Source: Sulfurospirillum sp001602955
GTDB taxonomy: Bacteria > Campylobacterota > Campylobacteria > Campylobacterales > Sulfurospirillaceae
Assembly: GCA_001602955.1 (NCBI GenBank)
Contig: LVAC01000023.1
Location: forward strand, 1 to 64,000
DNA length: 64,000 nucleotides
Direction of reading: 5' to 3'
Below are positions 8,492 through 16,561 of this stretch, in pieces. The notes under the pieces are model-generated. The model was not told the origin of the DNA and did no database searches. It was given only the letters and a program-made list of their open reading frames with translations. A program made the position numbers and the translations under genes. Within the stretch, counting starts at the first letter, position 1, and each line of letters opens with the position of its first letter.

Positions 8492-8788
8492 ATGATCGTA
8501 TTATCCACTCTCGTTGAAGCGTTAGCCTCCTTATTGCATACCGTCATCAACATCTATATTTGGATCGTGATTATCGCGGCATTGCTTTCGTTTGTCAGAC
8601 CCGATCCGTACAATCCGATCGTTCAAGTCTTGTACCGTTTAACAAACCCCGTTTACGCATTGATTCGCCGTTACGTTCCGACCTTGATCGGCGGTATCGA
8701 TTTAGCACCGCTCATCGTCATTTTGGCGTTACAATTCATCGACTTATTTGCCGTAAAACTCTTATTCGCGCTTGCCAATGCTTTATAG
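8492..8788 (+). CDS. YggT-family membrane protein
   Basis: A 98-residue integral membrane protein of the YggT family: two hydrophobic segments (about 10-32 and 70-95) separated by the conserved loop SFVRPDPYNPIVQVLYRLTNP and a PLIVIL block. AAGGAG precedes the ATG by 9 bases. Function in the family is unsettled (links to osmotic stress, cell division and envelope). Its end overlaps the transglycosylase gene by 11 bases. Confidence 0.9.
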   Translation: MIVLSTLVEALASLLHTVINIYIWIVIIAALLSFVRPDPYNPIVQVLYRLTNPVYALIRRYVPTLIGGIDLAPLIVILALQFIDLFAVKLLFALANAL

Positions 8789-10406
8789 ATTCGTACTAAG
8801 CCTTTGCTTTTGCTTGCCGCTTTTGGCAAGCGATCCCGTGACGTTGGCCTTTTTTCAAGATAAGCCTCGAAGCCTCGCGAAAGATTTTTACATCTACGAA
8901 TACCTGCAACGCCCCGAAACAACGCCGCAAGAAGCTAAAGCGTTGTTTAGCGCGGTGCATACGATGAACATGCGTTTTTTTCATCTCTTTGCCAAAAAGA
9001 TGGACAATCCGACCTACAAGAAAATCTCTAAATGCGTCGATTTGGACGTCAACGCCCTTTTAAAAGAGGATAACGAATGCTTTAACATCGGCATTACGCT
9101 CAATAAAATCAGCGCCTTAGCAAAAACGCAATTGCCGCTTATTCTTTCCAAACTCTCGGCGAAAAGCACGTTGATTCCCATCGTTAAACTGATGCAAAGC
9201 GACGATGTTTACGCCGAGGCACTCAAAAATCCCGACGCTTTTTTAACGCTTTTCAACGGCAGCATCTCCGCGTATAAAGACGGCATTTTCGACCAAACGT
9301 CGTTGGATTCGGCTTACCTTAGTGCCCTTTCAAACAATCCGAAATTTAACGCTTTTGCGATGAGCATCGTGCAAAACGACAAACTCGATACGCTCCGAGC
9401 GTCGCTTCTTCACTTCAAGCCTTCCTTACATGTCAAGTCCAAAACGCTCTTTTATTTAGGTCTCAACGCACTCCGATACGCGCAGGTCGATCAAGCGATG
9501 CTCTTTTTTGAACAAAGTATCGAGAGTGCTTCCAAACAAGAAGAGAAAGATAAAGCGCTTTTTTGGCAATACCTTGCGTCCAAAAACGCCAACACCTTGC
9601 AACGCCTCGCCCAAAGTCGCGACGTCAATATCTACTCGCTTTACGCGCGCGAAACGTTGGAACTTCCCTTCCCCGAAATCGTTTCGCCCGTTTTTGAAGG
9701 CTCGCATCCGAGCTTTGACGTGAGCGATCCTTTTGCATGGCCGCGTGTCATGAACCGCGTTTATACGATGAAAAGCGAAGAGGTACAAAACCTAGCTCAG
9801 AGCTTTCGTTACGCCGATACGTTGCCGCATTACGTTTATTTGATGGAGCGCGTCACGCATTACGCTAAAAACTACTATCCGATTCCCTACCCTGAAGAGA
9901 TCTCCGGCTATTCGACGCACCGCCAAGCCTTGATGTTGGCGATCGCCAGACAAGAGAGCCGTTTTATCCCCTCGGTGGTTTCGACCTCTTACGCGCTGGG
10001 TATGATGCAGTTTATGCCTTTTGTCGCACGCGACATTGCCGCAAAAGAGAAGATAGAAGATTTTGATATTAAAGCGATGTTTCATCCGCATATCGCCTAT
10101 TTGTTCGGCAATATTCACCTCAATTTCTTGGAAAAGAGTCTTTACCATCCGCTCTTCGTCGCATATGCCTACAACGGCGGTATCGGCTTTACGAAGCGTC
10201 ATTTACTAGGAGGAGCGTTTAAGGAAGGAGCGTATGAACCTTTTTGGAGTTTGGAGACGATGCAAAACGAAGAGAGCCGCGAATACGGTAAAAAGGTGCT
10301 CGCGAACTACGTTGTTTATCGCGAGCTTTTGGGAGAGAGCGTTTCGATTAAAAATCTTTTTGAAACGTTGCTGATACCCTCTGTGACCGATCGTTTTCGA
10401 AACTAA
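8778..10406 (+). CDS. slt: Soluble lytic murein transglycosylase
   Basis: Periplasmic enzyme that cleaves peptidoglycan glycan strands to give 1,6-anhydro-muropeptides; 542 residues. A short signal peptide (MLYRFVLSLCFCLPLLAS) is followed by a long helical superhelix-type region and a C-terminal SLT domain (about 370-500). The catalytic Glu is about residue 393 in IARQESRF, followed by GMMQFMP and AYNGG, both typical of the family. I use ATG 8778; a TTG at 8772 is in frame but less likely. The 3' end overlaps the converging lipoprotein gene by 59 bases. Confidence 0.93.
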   Translation: MLYRFVLSLCFCLPLLASDPVTLAFFQDKPRSLAKDFYIYEYLQRPETTPQEAKALFSAVHTMNMRFFHLFAKKMDNPTYKKISKCVDLDVNALLKEDNECFNIGITLNKISALAKTQLPLILSKLSAKSTLIPIVKLMQSDDVYAEALKNPDAFLTLFNGSISAYKDGIFDQTSLDSAYLSALSNNPKFNAFAMSIVQNDKLDTLRASLLHFKPSLHVKSKTLFYLGLNALRYAQVDQAMLFFEQSIESASKQEEKDKALFWQYLASKNANTLQRLAQSRDVNIYSLYARETLELPFPEIVSPVFEGSHPSFDVSDPFAWPRVMNRVYTMKSEEVQNLAQSFRYADTLPHYVYLMERVTHYAKNYYPIPYPEEISGYSTHRQALMLAIARQESRFIPSVVSTSYALGMMQFMPFVARDIAAKEKIEDFDIKAMFHPHIAYLFGNIHLNFLEKSLYHPLFVAYAYNGGIGFTKRHLLGGAFKEGAYEPFWSLETMQNEESREYGKKVLANYVVYRELLGESVSIKNLFETLLIPSVTDRFRN

Positions 10407-10836
10407 TTTCCATTTTGATCGTTTCGGTTTTCGGAGCTTCAACCAACACGTACTTCGTCCACCCGTTGGACGACGGTACGAGTTTTAACAAAAGATCGCC
10501 TTGTTCTAAGGGCGTCACGGAAAGTGCCTTTTGCCCGTTAATTTTAAAATTTTGCAACATAATCGGCAGAGTCGGTCCATCGCCGGTCGCCAAATAGGTT
10601 CCGACGATAAATTTTTCGCTCTCTTGGCTCACGTCTTCGTGCGTTAAAGGATTTAAATACGTGACCGTCACGAATGTTTTAGAGGTTGAGGAGTTGACGA
10701 TTTCCAACTTTTTCGAGTTGGTCATACTGTAATCGAGAACTTTTTCATTTTCGGCATCCACGAGTTTGGATGCACAGCCGAACATCGAGAAACTTATTAA
10801 GGCGATTCCCATAAAACGATAAACTCTGTGCTGCAT
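10348..10836 (-). CDS. Putative lipoprotein
   Basis: Exported lipoprotein of 162 residues. The N-terminus carries a signal with lipobox MFGC (Cys about 21), predicting a lipid-anchored mature protein starting CASKLVDAENEK. The rest looks like a small beta-rich domain (EIVNSSTSKTFVTVTYLNP..., VEAPKTETIKMEISFEN). I recall a lipoprotein gene at the same place and in the same inverted orientation in C. jejuni, between slt and mobB, so it is probably an orthologue of unknown function. ATG 10836 is used rather than the TTG three bases earlier. It ends inside the 3' end of slt. Confidence 0.75.
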   Translation of the reverse strand: MQHRVYRFMGIALISFSMFGCASKLVDAENEKVLDYSMTNSKKLEIVNSSTSKTFVTVTYLNPLTHEDVSQESEKFIVGTYLATGDGPTLPIMLQNFKINGQKALSVTPLEQGDLLLKLVPSSNGWTKYVLVEAPKTETIKMEISFENDRSQRVSATFQKDF

Positions 10837-10861
10837 CAATTTAGACTCAATTTTTATTTGA

Positions 10862-10867
10862 TATAAT
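10862..10867 (+). promoter_or_regulatory. -10 box of the mobB-fbp-metG block
   Basis: TATAAT preceded by TTTGA, 47 bases before the mobB start, in a short AT-rich divergent intergenic region. Good match to the phylum's sigma70 -10 element; activity inferred. Confidence 0.55.
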
Positions 10868-10913
10868 AAAACGTTTTTTTAAAAAGTCATCATAACATAA
10901 AAAGCAGGAAAAA

Positions 10914-11411
10914 ATGAAGTCTTTAGCCGTGGCATTCACCGGACCCTCCGATAGTGGGAAAACAACGCTCATTTTAAAAGTGGCGGCACTTTTAAAACGC
11001 GATTATACGCTCGCCATCGTCAAAAACGATCCAAGCGACAAAGCACACTTCGACGTCGAGGGAAAGGACAGTTGGAAATTTTCGCAAACGGGAGCGGAGG
11101 TCGTCGTCACATCTCCGACGCGCACGACGCTTTTTTCAAAACGCCACAAAACGTTAGACGACATTATCGCAATGCTCGGCAATTTCGATTTTTTACTCGT
11201 CGAAGGGCTTAAAACGTTGCCGCTACCGCGCATCGCCGTTTTTCGAGGAAAACTCAATGAAAGTTACTTTGACTGTTCCGACGCCATCGCCGTCGATGAA
11301 ACCGTCAACCTCAACGATTATACGCTCCCCTCGACGATTACGATACTGGATTTAAACAACCCCGAGCAAGTCGTTGCTTGGATTATGCAAAACGCTAAAA
11401 AGGTACGATAA
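10914..11411 (+). CDS. mobB: Molybdopterin-guanine dinucleotide biosynthesis GTPase MobB
   Basis: A 165-residue P-loop nucleotide-binding protein with Walker A GPSDSGKT at residues 10-17 and the family's FDFLLVEGLK segment. MobB assists MobA in attaching GMP to molybdopterin for DMSO-reductase-type enzymes (formate dehydrogenase, nitrate reductase and similar), which are abundant in respiring Campylobacterota. Ribosome site GCAGGAAAAA precedes ATG 10914. fbp follows after one base, so they form an operon. Confidence 0.9.
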   Translation: MKSLAVAFTGPSDSGKTTLILKVAALLKRDYTLAIVKNDPSDKAHFDVEGKDSWKFSQTGAEVVVTSPTRTTLFSKRHKTLDDIIAMLGNFDFLLVEGLKTLPLPRIAVFRGKLNESYFDCSDAIAVDETVNLNDYTLPSTITILDLNNPEQVVAWIMQNAKKVR

Positions 11412-11412
11412 C

Positions 11413-12252
11413 ATGACAGAAATTTACGAAGCGATTAAACGCTCCGCCGCACGCATCAAAGAAGCCATCGCATTTGACGATACGGGATACTCCGAAAATA
11501 TCAACTCAACGGGCGATACGCAGTTGAAACTGGACATCAAAAGCGATCTGATCATTGAAGAGGAGTTTGCAAAAGTCGCTTGCATCAAAGAGATCGTCAG
11601 CGAAGAAAAAGAGGGAAAAACCCCTTTACATGTAGACGGAATTTACAGCATCGGATACGATCCGTTAGATGGTTCGAGCCTTATCGACGTCAATTTAAGC
11701 GTAGGCTCCATTTTCGGTATTTACGAAGGCGGTTTTGCGGGTAAAAACCTCAAAGCGGCAGTTTACGTCGTCTACGGACCGCGCGTCGAATTGGTCATTG
11801 CGCACGAAAACGTTACGCTTTACCGCTTGAACCAAAAAGGCGAATTTGTTTTGATCAAAGAGATCAAACTGGGAGCTAAAGGCAAACTCAACGCACCGGG
11901 TGCGACGCAAATGGGATGGGAGCCGCACCATAAAGCCCTTATCGACGCGATTTTCGCAGACGGCTATCGCTTGCGTTACTCCGGCGGCATGGTTCCGGAC
12001 TTGCACCAAATCTTACTTAAAGGCGGCGGATTGTTCTCGTATCCCGCCACCAGCGACGTACCCAAAGGCAAGCTTCGTATGATTTTCGAAGTGTTTCCGT
12101 TTGCTTTCGTTTACGAGAAAGCCGGCGGTGCCGCGATCAACGGGAAAATGCGTCTGTTAGACCTCACGCCTTCACATCCGCACGATACGACGCCATGCTT
12201 TTTCGGCTCTCAAACGGAAATAGAACGCGTTAAGCAGTGCTATGCAAAGTGA
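11413..12252 (+). CDS. fbp: Fructose-1,6-bisphosphatase, class I
   Basis: Gluconeogenic phosphatase converting fructose-1,6-bisphosphate to fructose-6-phosphate in the cytoplasm; 279 residues, somewhat shorter than the 330-residue E. coli enzyme. Recognised by the metal-binding motif DPLDGSS (about 78-84), the LKGGGLFSYPAT block and the C-terminal EKAGGAAINGK signature. ATG 11413 is chosen over the in-frame upstream start at 11374, which would overlap mobB and adds non-conserved residues. Its 3' end overlaps the next small gene by 11 bases. Confidence 0.95.
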   Translation: MTEIYEAIKRSAARIKEAIAFDDTGYSENINSTGDTQLKLDIKSDLIIEEEFAKVACIKEIVSEEKEGKTPLHVDGIYSIGYDPLDGSSLIDVNLSVGSIFGIYEGGFAGKNLKAAVYVVYGPRVELVIAHENVTLYRLNQKGEFVLIKEIKLGAKGKLNAPGATQMGWEPHHKALIDAIFADGYRLRYSGGMVPDLHQILLKGGGLFSYPATSDVPKGKLRMIFEVFPFAFVYEKAGGAAINGKMRLLDLTPSHPHDTTPCFFGSQTEIERVKQCYAK

Positions 12253-12439
12253 CGTAAGCGATATTTTTGAACAGACGCTTCAAGAGAAAAAAAGCGAACT
12301 TCAAGCATGTCAAAATGCCCAAAACGTTTTGACATGTAGCGACTGCGACAAAATGTTCGAATGCGAAACCCGTAAAGCCTACGTCAAAGCGGTTTACGAG
12401 AGTATGTCCAAAGGTCAAGGCGGCGGATTTGAGTTTTGA
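12242..12439 (+). CDS. Small conserved Cys-rich protein
   Basis: A 65-residue soluble protein with a CSDCDKMFEC cluster (C-x2-C-x5-C, about residues 32-41) plus an earlier Cys near 23, which could bind zinc or another metal. An acidic helical N-terminus and a Gly-rich tail (GQGGGFEF) flank it. It is translationally overlapped with fbp and lies before metG; I recall a hypothetical gene in the same slot in C. jejuni. Function unknown. Confidence 0.7.
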   Translation: MQSDVSDIFEQTLQEKKSELQACQNAQNVLTCSDCDKMFECETRKAYVKAVYESMSKGQGGGFEF

Positions 12440-12492
12440 GTTTATAGTGTTGACACGTTTTGAAAGCAAAGCTTTAAAAACTACGTTAACAT

Positions 12493-12531
12493 CGGGCAAT
12501 TCTTAGCGAAATGCCCGCGCACCTTCGGTGC
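12493..12531 (+). terminator. Pair of small hairpins before metG
   Basis: CGGGCA (12493-12498) pairs with TGCCCG (12512-12517), and directly after it GCACC-TTC-GGTGC forms a second hairpin (12519-12531). No strong T-run follows. Probably marks the end of the mobB-fbp transcript before the metG promoter. Confidence 0.4.
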
Positions 12532-12557
12532 TCTAAGTCTTTGCAAAATATTTTTTG

Positions 12558-12563
12558 TAAAAT
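12558..12563 (+). promoter_or_regulatory. -10 box of metG
   Basis: TAAAAT in TTTTTTGTAAAATGC, 28 bases before the metG ATG, with a T-rich stretch upstream as is common for promoters in this phylum. Confidence 0.4.
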
Positions 12564-12591
12564 GCTAATCAATTTTTAACTAGGAAAAACG

Positions 12592-14529
12592 ATGTCCCAA
12601 AAAGCTTATATTACCACCCCTATTTATTACGTCAACGACGTACCGCATATCGGACATGCATACACGACGATTATCGCCGACACGATGGCGCGCTATTATC
12701 GTTTGAAGGGCTATGAAACGTTCTTTTTAACCGGAACCGACGAACACGGTCAAAAAATCGAAGAAGCCGCCAAAGCGCGCAACAAAACGCCTCAGGCCTA
12801 TGCCGACGAAATCAGCGGAAAATTCCGCGCTTTATGGGATAGCTTTGAAATTAGCTACGATAAATTTATCCGCACTACCGATACCGAGCACAAAGCGGGC
12901 GTTCAAAAAGCGTTTGAAGTGATGTTCGCAAACGGCGACATCTACAAAGGCGAGTATGAAGGTCACTACTGCGTCAGTTGTGAGACGTTCTTTACCGACA
13001 CCCAATTGGTCGATGAAGACAAATGCCCTGATTGCGGCAAGCTCACACGCTTGGTCAAAGAGGAGAGCTACTTTTTTAAACTTTCCAAATACCAAGAAGA
13101 CCTCATCCAATGGTACAACAACGATGAAAAATGTGTCCTTCCCAAAGGCAAAAAAAATGAAGTCATCAGCTTCGTAAAACAAGGTTTGCGCGATCTTTCC
13201 ATTACACGTACGAGTTTTGACTGGGGCATCAAACTTCCCTCCTCCATGAACGATAGCAAACACGTGATGTACGTTTGGCTGGATGCACTCTTAAACTACG
13301 TCACCGCTTTAGGATACGGTAACGACGAAAAGAACATGCACTTTTGGCCCGCAACCGTTCAATTGGTCGGGAAAGATATTTTGCGCTTCCATGCGATCTA
13401 TTGGCCGGCATTTTTAATGAGTTTAGGGCTTGCTTTACCCAAACATGTTGCCGCACACGGTTGGTGGACGCGCAACGGAGAGAAGATGAGCAAAAGCAAA
13501 GGTAACGTCGTCAATCCCAAAGAGGTCGCCGACGCATACGGATTGGAAAATTTCCGCTACTTTATGCTTCGCGAAGTGCCCTTCGGACAAGACGGCGATT
13601 TTAGCCAAAAAGCCTTAATGGATCGTATCAACTCCGACCTCGGAAACGAACTGGGCAATCTTTTAAACCGTATCATCGGTATGAGCGGCAAATACAGCGA
13701 AGGCATCGTTACGTCCAAAGACGTCGAAACCTTTCATACGGCAGAACTTAAAGCGGTTGACGAGATTTTAAACAACGTCGAAGTCTATTTGCAAGAGATG
13801 CAAACCAACCGCTATTTGGAAGAGCTTTGGAAAACCCTCAGTATCGCGAACCAAGCTATTACGATCCACGAACCGTGGGTTAAAATCAAAGAAGGCAAAA
13901 TCGACCAAGCTTTAGCACTCGTCGCGCTGGTATCCAATATTTTGGCACGCGTGAGCATTTTATTGCATCCGATTATGCCTAAAACGACAATAACGATCGC
14001 CCGTGCGCTCGGTTTTGAAATTACGACGGCCGCATACGACCGTTTTGTGCTTCGCAAAGACTTTTTAGACACGTTTACCATCGAAAAAGTACCGCCTTTA
14101 TTCCCGCGCATTGAAGAAGAGTTGATGGCGCAACCCACGCCACCTGCCCTCGAAGCGACGCCGACACCGGTAAAAAATGCCAAAAAAGAGCATAAAGCCG
14201 AGTCGATCATTACGATTGATCAATTTTTTGAGACTTCGCTCAAAATCGGAACGATTTTGGAAGCTAGTGTTGTAGAAGGTAGCGATCGACTCTTAAAACT
14301 CACCGTCGACGTCGGAGAAAATGAACCGCGCCAAATCGTTGCGGGCATTCGAGAATACTATACGCCAGAATCGCTTATCAACACCCAAGTGTGCGTCGTC
14401 GCCAATCTCAAACCGGCAACGATCAAAGGCTTGCTCAGCCAAGGAATGCTTTTAGCGGCTAAAGACAAAGAGGGACTCTGCCTGATTCGCCCTGAAAAAC
14501 CGCGCGCAAACGGCGCATCCGTTGGATGA
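12592..14529 (+). CDS. metG: Methionyl-tRNA synthetase
   Basis: Class I synthetase that charges initiator and elongator tRNA(Met), 645 residues. HIGH is at residues 19-22 and KMSKS at about 298-302. A knuckle with CVSC and CPDC (about 129-148) looks like a one-zinc form. A C-terminal OB-fold tRNA-binding domain (about 545-640, with GTILEASVVEGSDRLLKLTVDVG) is fused after a Pro/Lys linker; it serves dimerisation and tRNA binding. TAGGAAAAACG precedes the ATG. The stop overlaps the next start (ATGA). Confidence 0.97.
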   Translation: MSQKAYITTPIYYVNDVPHIGHAYTTIIADTMARYYRLKGYETFFLTGTDEHGQKIEEAAKARNKTPQAYADEISGKFRALWDSFEISYDKFIRTTDTEHKAGVQKAFEVMFANGDIYKGEYEGHYCVSCETFFTDTQLVDEDKCPDCGKLTRLVKEESYFFKLSKYQEDLIQWYNNDEKCVLPKGKKNEVISFVKQGLRDLSITRTSFDWGIKLPSSMNDSKHVMYVWLDALLNYVTALGYGNDEKNMHFWPATVQLVGKDILRFHAIYWPAFLMSLGLALPKHVAAHGWWTRNGEKMSKSKGNVVNPKEVADAYGLENFRYFMLREVPFGQDGDFSQKALMDRINSDLGNELGNLLNRIIGMSGKYSEGIVTSKDVETFHTAELKAVDEILNNVEVYLQEMQTNRYLEELWKTLSIANQAITIHEPWVKIKEGKIDQALALVALVSNILARVSILLHPIMPKTTITIARALGFEITTAAYDRFVLRKDFLDTFTIEKVPPLFPRIEEELMAQPTPPALEATPTPVKNAKKEHKAESIITIDQFFETSLKIGTILEASVVEGSDRLLKLTVDVGENEPRQIVAGIREYYTPESLINTQVCVVANLKPATIKGLLSQGMLLAAKDKEGLCLIRPEKPRANGASVG

Positions 14530-15536
14530 AAATAAAAAATTTCGTCCGCATCGTCGACGGTAGGCTTCGAACCGAACCGCCCGTCGATGCTTTTGCTTCG
14601 ATTCAATTTGAGCTTTCACGCCTGATGTCGGGCGATCTTTTTATCGATACCCAAGCTTCCAGACAAACGCTGCATGCCGCTATCGACAAAGGTGCTTATG
14701 CCGTGCTAAGCACGCTTTCTTACGTCGATGAAGACACCGAATGCGCATGGATCGAAGTCGATAGTATCGAAACGACGCTGGTACGATTGTTGCGTTACCT
14801 CATCAACGAAAAGCATCTGCGTCTTTTTTTGTTTTCGCCGATCCAAGCCTCTTTGTTCGAGTATCTGCATACGCCTAAACAGTTAAAACGGCTCAAAGGC
14901 GATCTTCTCTTCATCGCACGAACGATCTTACAAGCTAAAGAGGAGGACGCTTTTTATATGAGCGACGATGGCCTCGCCTTTAAAATCGCACCCGATATTC
15001 TACATGTCCAAACCGCACTATCGCCTTTCGTACCGGTGAACGCTAAAGGTATTTTTTTAAGCTCGTTTCACTATCGCGAACGTTACCTACACGAACAAAA
15101 ATTGCCGGCGCATTACGTCGAAGAGTGCTTATCGCTTCTGTCTTTTTGCGACGAACACTCTTTGGCGTACGCCGTGGAACAACTCACGTTTTGCGAGCAT
15201 TTTTACCCGCAGTTTGTGACACCTTCGCTTGCGAAAAAAGAGTTCGGAATGAGCGATCGTGCTTTGATTTTCGAGCCTGATGTCTCTTTGGTGCCCAAGC
15301 ATCTTGCCTACCTTGCTCATTGCGTCGATCCTTCGACGACCGTGCTCTGCCTTCCGGAAATAAGCGATTTTACGCTTCCGACCGACATGTTTAGGACGCT
15401 CCGTTTTAAAACGTATGCAAAACTAAAAGAGACACTGGCATGCATGCGTTTTTCGTACGCTTTGATTTTAGGCGACAAAGAGTCTTTTGAGCCGTTTTAC
15501 ACAACGGCGATGACACGACAGCCGACCCTCTTTTAA
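14526..15536 (+). CDS. Uncharacterised protein with Mur-ligase-N-like start
   Basis: A 336-residue cytoplasmic protein with no membrane segment. Residues about 25-65 (LMSGDLFIDTQASRQTLHAAIDKGAYAVLS) resemble the N-terminal UDP-sugar-binding domain of MurE/MurF, where GDLF and a His/Asp-containing loop precede A-I-x-K-G-A. No ATP-binding GTxGKT loop of a Mur ligase is present, so it is not a ligase by sequence. It overlaps metG by four bases (ATGA). I recall an unnamed gene after metG in C. jejuni. Function unknown. Confidence 0.65.
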   Translation: MKIKNFVRIVDGRLRTEPPVDAFASIQFELSRLMSGDLFIDTQASRQTLHAAIDKGAYAVLSTLSYVDEDTECAWIEVDSIETTLVRLLRYLINEKHLRLFLFSPIQASLFEYLHTPKQLKRLKGDLLFIARTILQAKEEDAFYMSDDGLAFKIAPDILHVQTALSPFVPVNAKGIFLSSFHYRERYLHEQKLPAHYVEECLSLLSFCDEHSLAYAVEQLTFCEHFYPQFVTPSLAKKEFGMSDRALIFEPDVSLVPKHLAYLAHCVDPSTTVLCLPEISDFTLPTDMFRTLRFKTYAKLKETLACMRFSYALILGDKESFEPFYTTAMTRQPTLF

Positions 15537-15547
15537 AGGAGTTTTTT

Positions 15548-15973
15548 ATGGTGTTAAGTATCGATAACGACGAAGCTATAACGCTTCCGGAAGCCCTATT
15601 GGAACGTATTTGCGCGGAGCACACCGACAAAGAGGTCGAGTTGATTATCGTCGATGCAAAAAGCATGCATGCGCTCAATCTCGAACACCGAAACGTCGAT
15701 AAAACCACCGATGTGCTGAGCTTCCCCATCGATGATTTTCCCCATGCGCCACTGGGTTCTATCGTGATTAACTACGAACTTGCTTTTCAAAAAGCTGCCG
15801 AACTCGGGCATGCAAAAGAAGAAGAAATCGCGCTTTTATTCATTCACGGCTTATTACATCTCTTGGGATTTGACCATGAAACCGATCACGGAGAGATGCG
15901 CAAAAAAGAAGAGGAGTGGATTTTTCATTATGCGCTTCCCAAAAGTTTGATCGTCCGTACGGAAGAAGCTTAA
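15548..15973 (+). CDS. ybeY: Endoribonuclease YbeY (rRNA maturation factor)
   Basis: Zinc-dependent endoribonuclease required for 16S rRNA 3'-end maturation and 70S quality control; 141 residues, normal length. The metal site is the family signature HGLLHLLGFDHETDH, with three His ligands, and the fold marker TTDVLSFP lies upstream. AAAGGAG precedes ATG 15548 by 7 bases. The next gene starts directly after the stop. Confidence 0.95.
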   Translation: MVLSIDNDEAITLPEALLERICAEHTDKEVELIIVDAKSMHALNLEHRNVDKTTDVLSFPIDDFPHAPLGSIVINYELAFQKAAELGHAKEEEIALLFIHGLLHLLGFDHETDHGEMRKKEEEWIFHYALPKSLIVRTEEA

Positions 15974-16552
15974 ATGCTTCACATCGGTATCGTTATTTTT
16001 CCTGAGGTCGAGGAACTTGATTTTGTTGCACCGTTTGAAGTGTTAAGCTATATCAACAAGATTCAACAAAACAGCACGCGCGTTTTACTCATTGCTCCGA
16101 GCTTAGAGCCGATAGAAGCTTTTAACGGTCTTAAAATTATCCCGCACGAAAGCTACGAAACGGCACCGTCGCTTGATATTTTAATTTTTCCCGGAGGGAA
16201 AGGTCGCATACGTTGGATGAAAGATGCGCCGACACTTGCCTTTTTACATCGACAGTACTCCTCTCTTTCCTACCTTGCTTCCGTATGCACGGGCGCTTTT
16301 TTTCTTGCCGAAGCGGGTCTGCTACGAGGGAAAAAAGCGACAACCCATGCTAAAGCTTTTAACGAACTGGCCGATTACGGCATTCAGGTCGTCTCTTCCA
16401 AAATCGTTCGTGAAGGAAAAATCATCAGTGCCGGAGGCGTTAGTTCGGGATTGGAACTTGGATTTTATCTTTTAAAAGAGCTTTTCGGTACACAAGCGGC
16501 ACGAGAGGTTGCGGAAAATATCGAATATTCCGTCGATATCGACGCTTTGTAA
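15974..16552 (+). CDS. DJ-1/PfpI family protein
   Basis: A 192-residue single-domain protein of the class I glutamine amidotransferase-like DJ-1/PfpI superfamily. Cys105 in SVCTGAFFLAEAGLL is the nucleophile elbow residue, and IFPGGKG (71-77) is the conserved strand-loop. Without an AraC DNA-binding domain it is the stand-alone form, related to isonitrile hydratases/ThiJ-like proteins. The substrate cannot be told. It abuts ybeY with no gap and converges on mrdA. Confidence 0.82.
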   Translation: MLHIGIVIFPEVEELDFVAPFEVLSYINKIQQNSTRVLLIAPSLEPIEAFNGLKIIPHESYETAPSLDILIFPGGKGRIRWMKDAPTLAFLHRQYSSLSYLASVCTGAFFLAEAGLLRGKKATTHAKAFNELADYGIQVVSSKIVREGKIISAGGVSSGLELGFYLLKELFGTQAAREVAENIEYSVDIDAL

Positions 16553-16561
16553 ACGATCGAA

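Noticed and set aside
9792..10202. 136-codon frame opposite slt
   Set aside because: Antisense to the catalytic SLT domain; no supporting features.
12832..13263. 143-codon frame opposite metG
   Set aside because: Antisense shadow of a conserved synthetase region.
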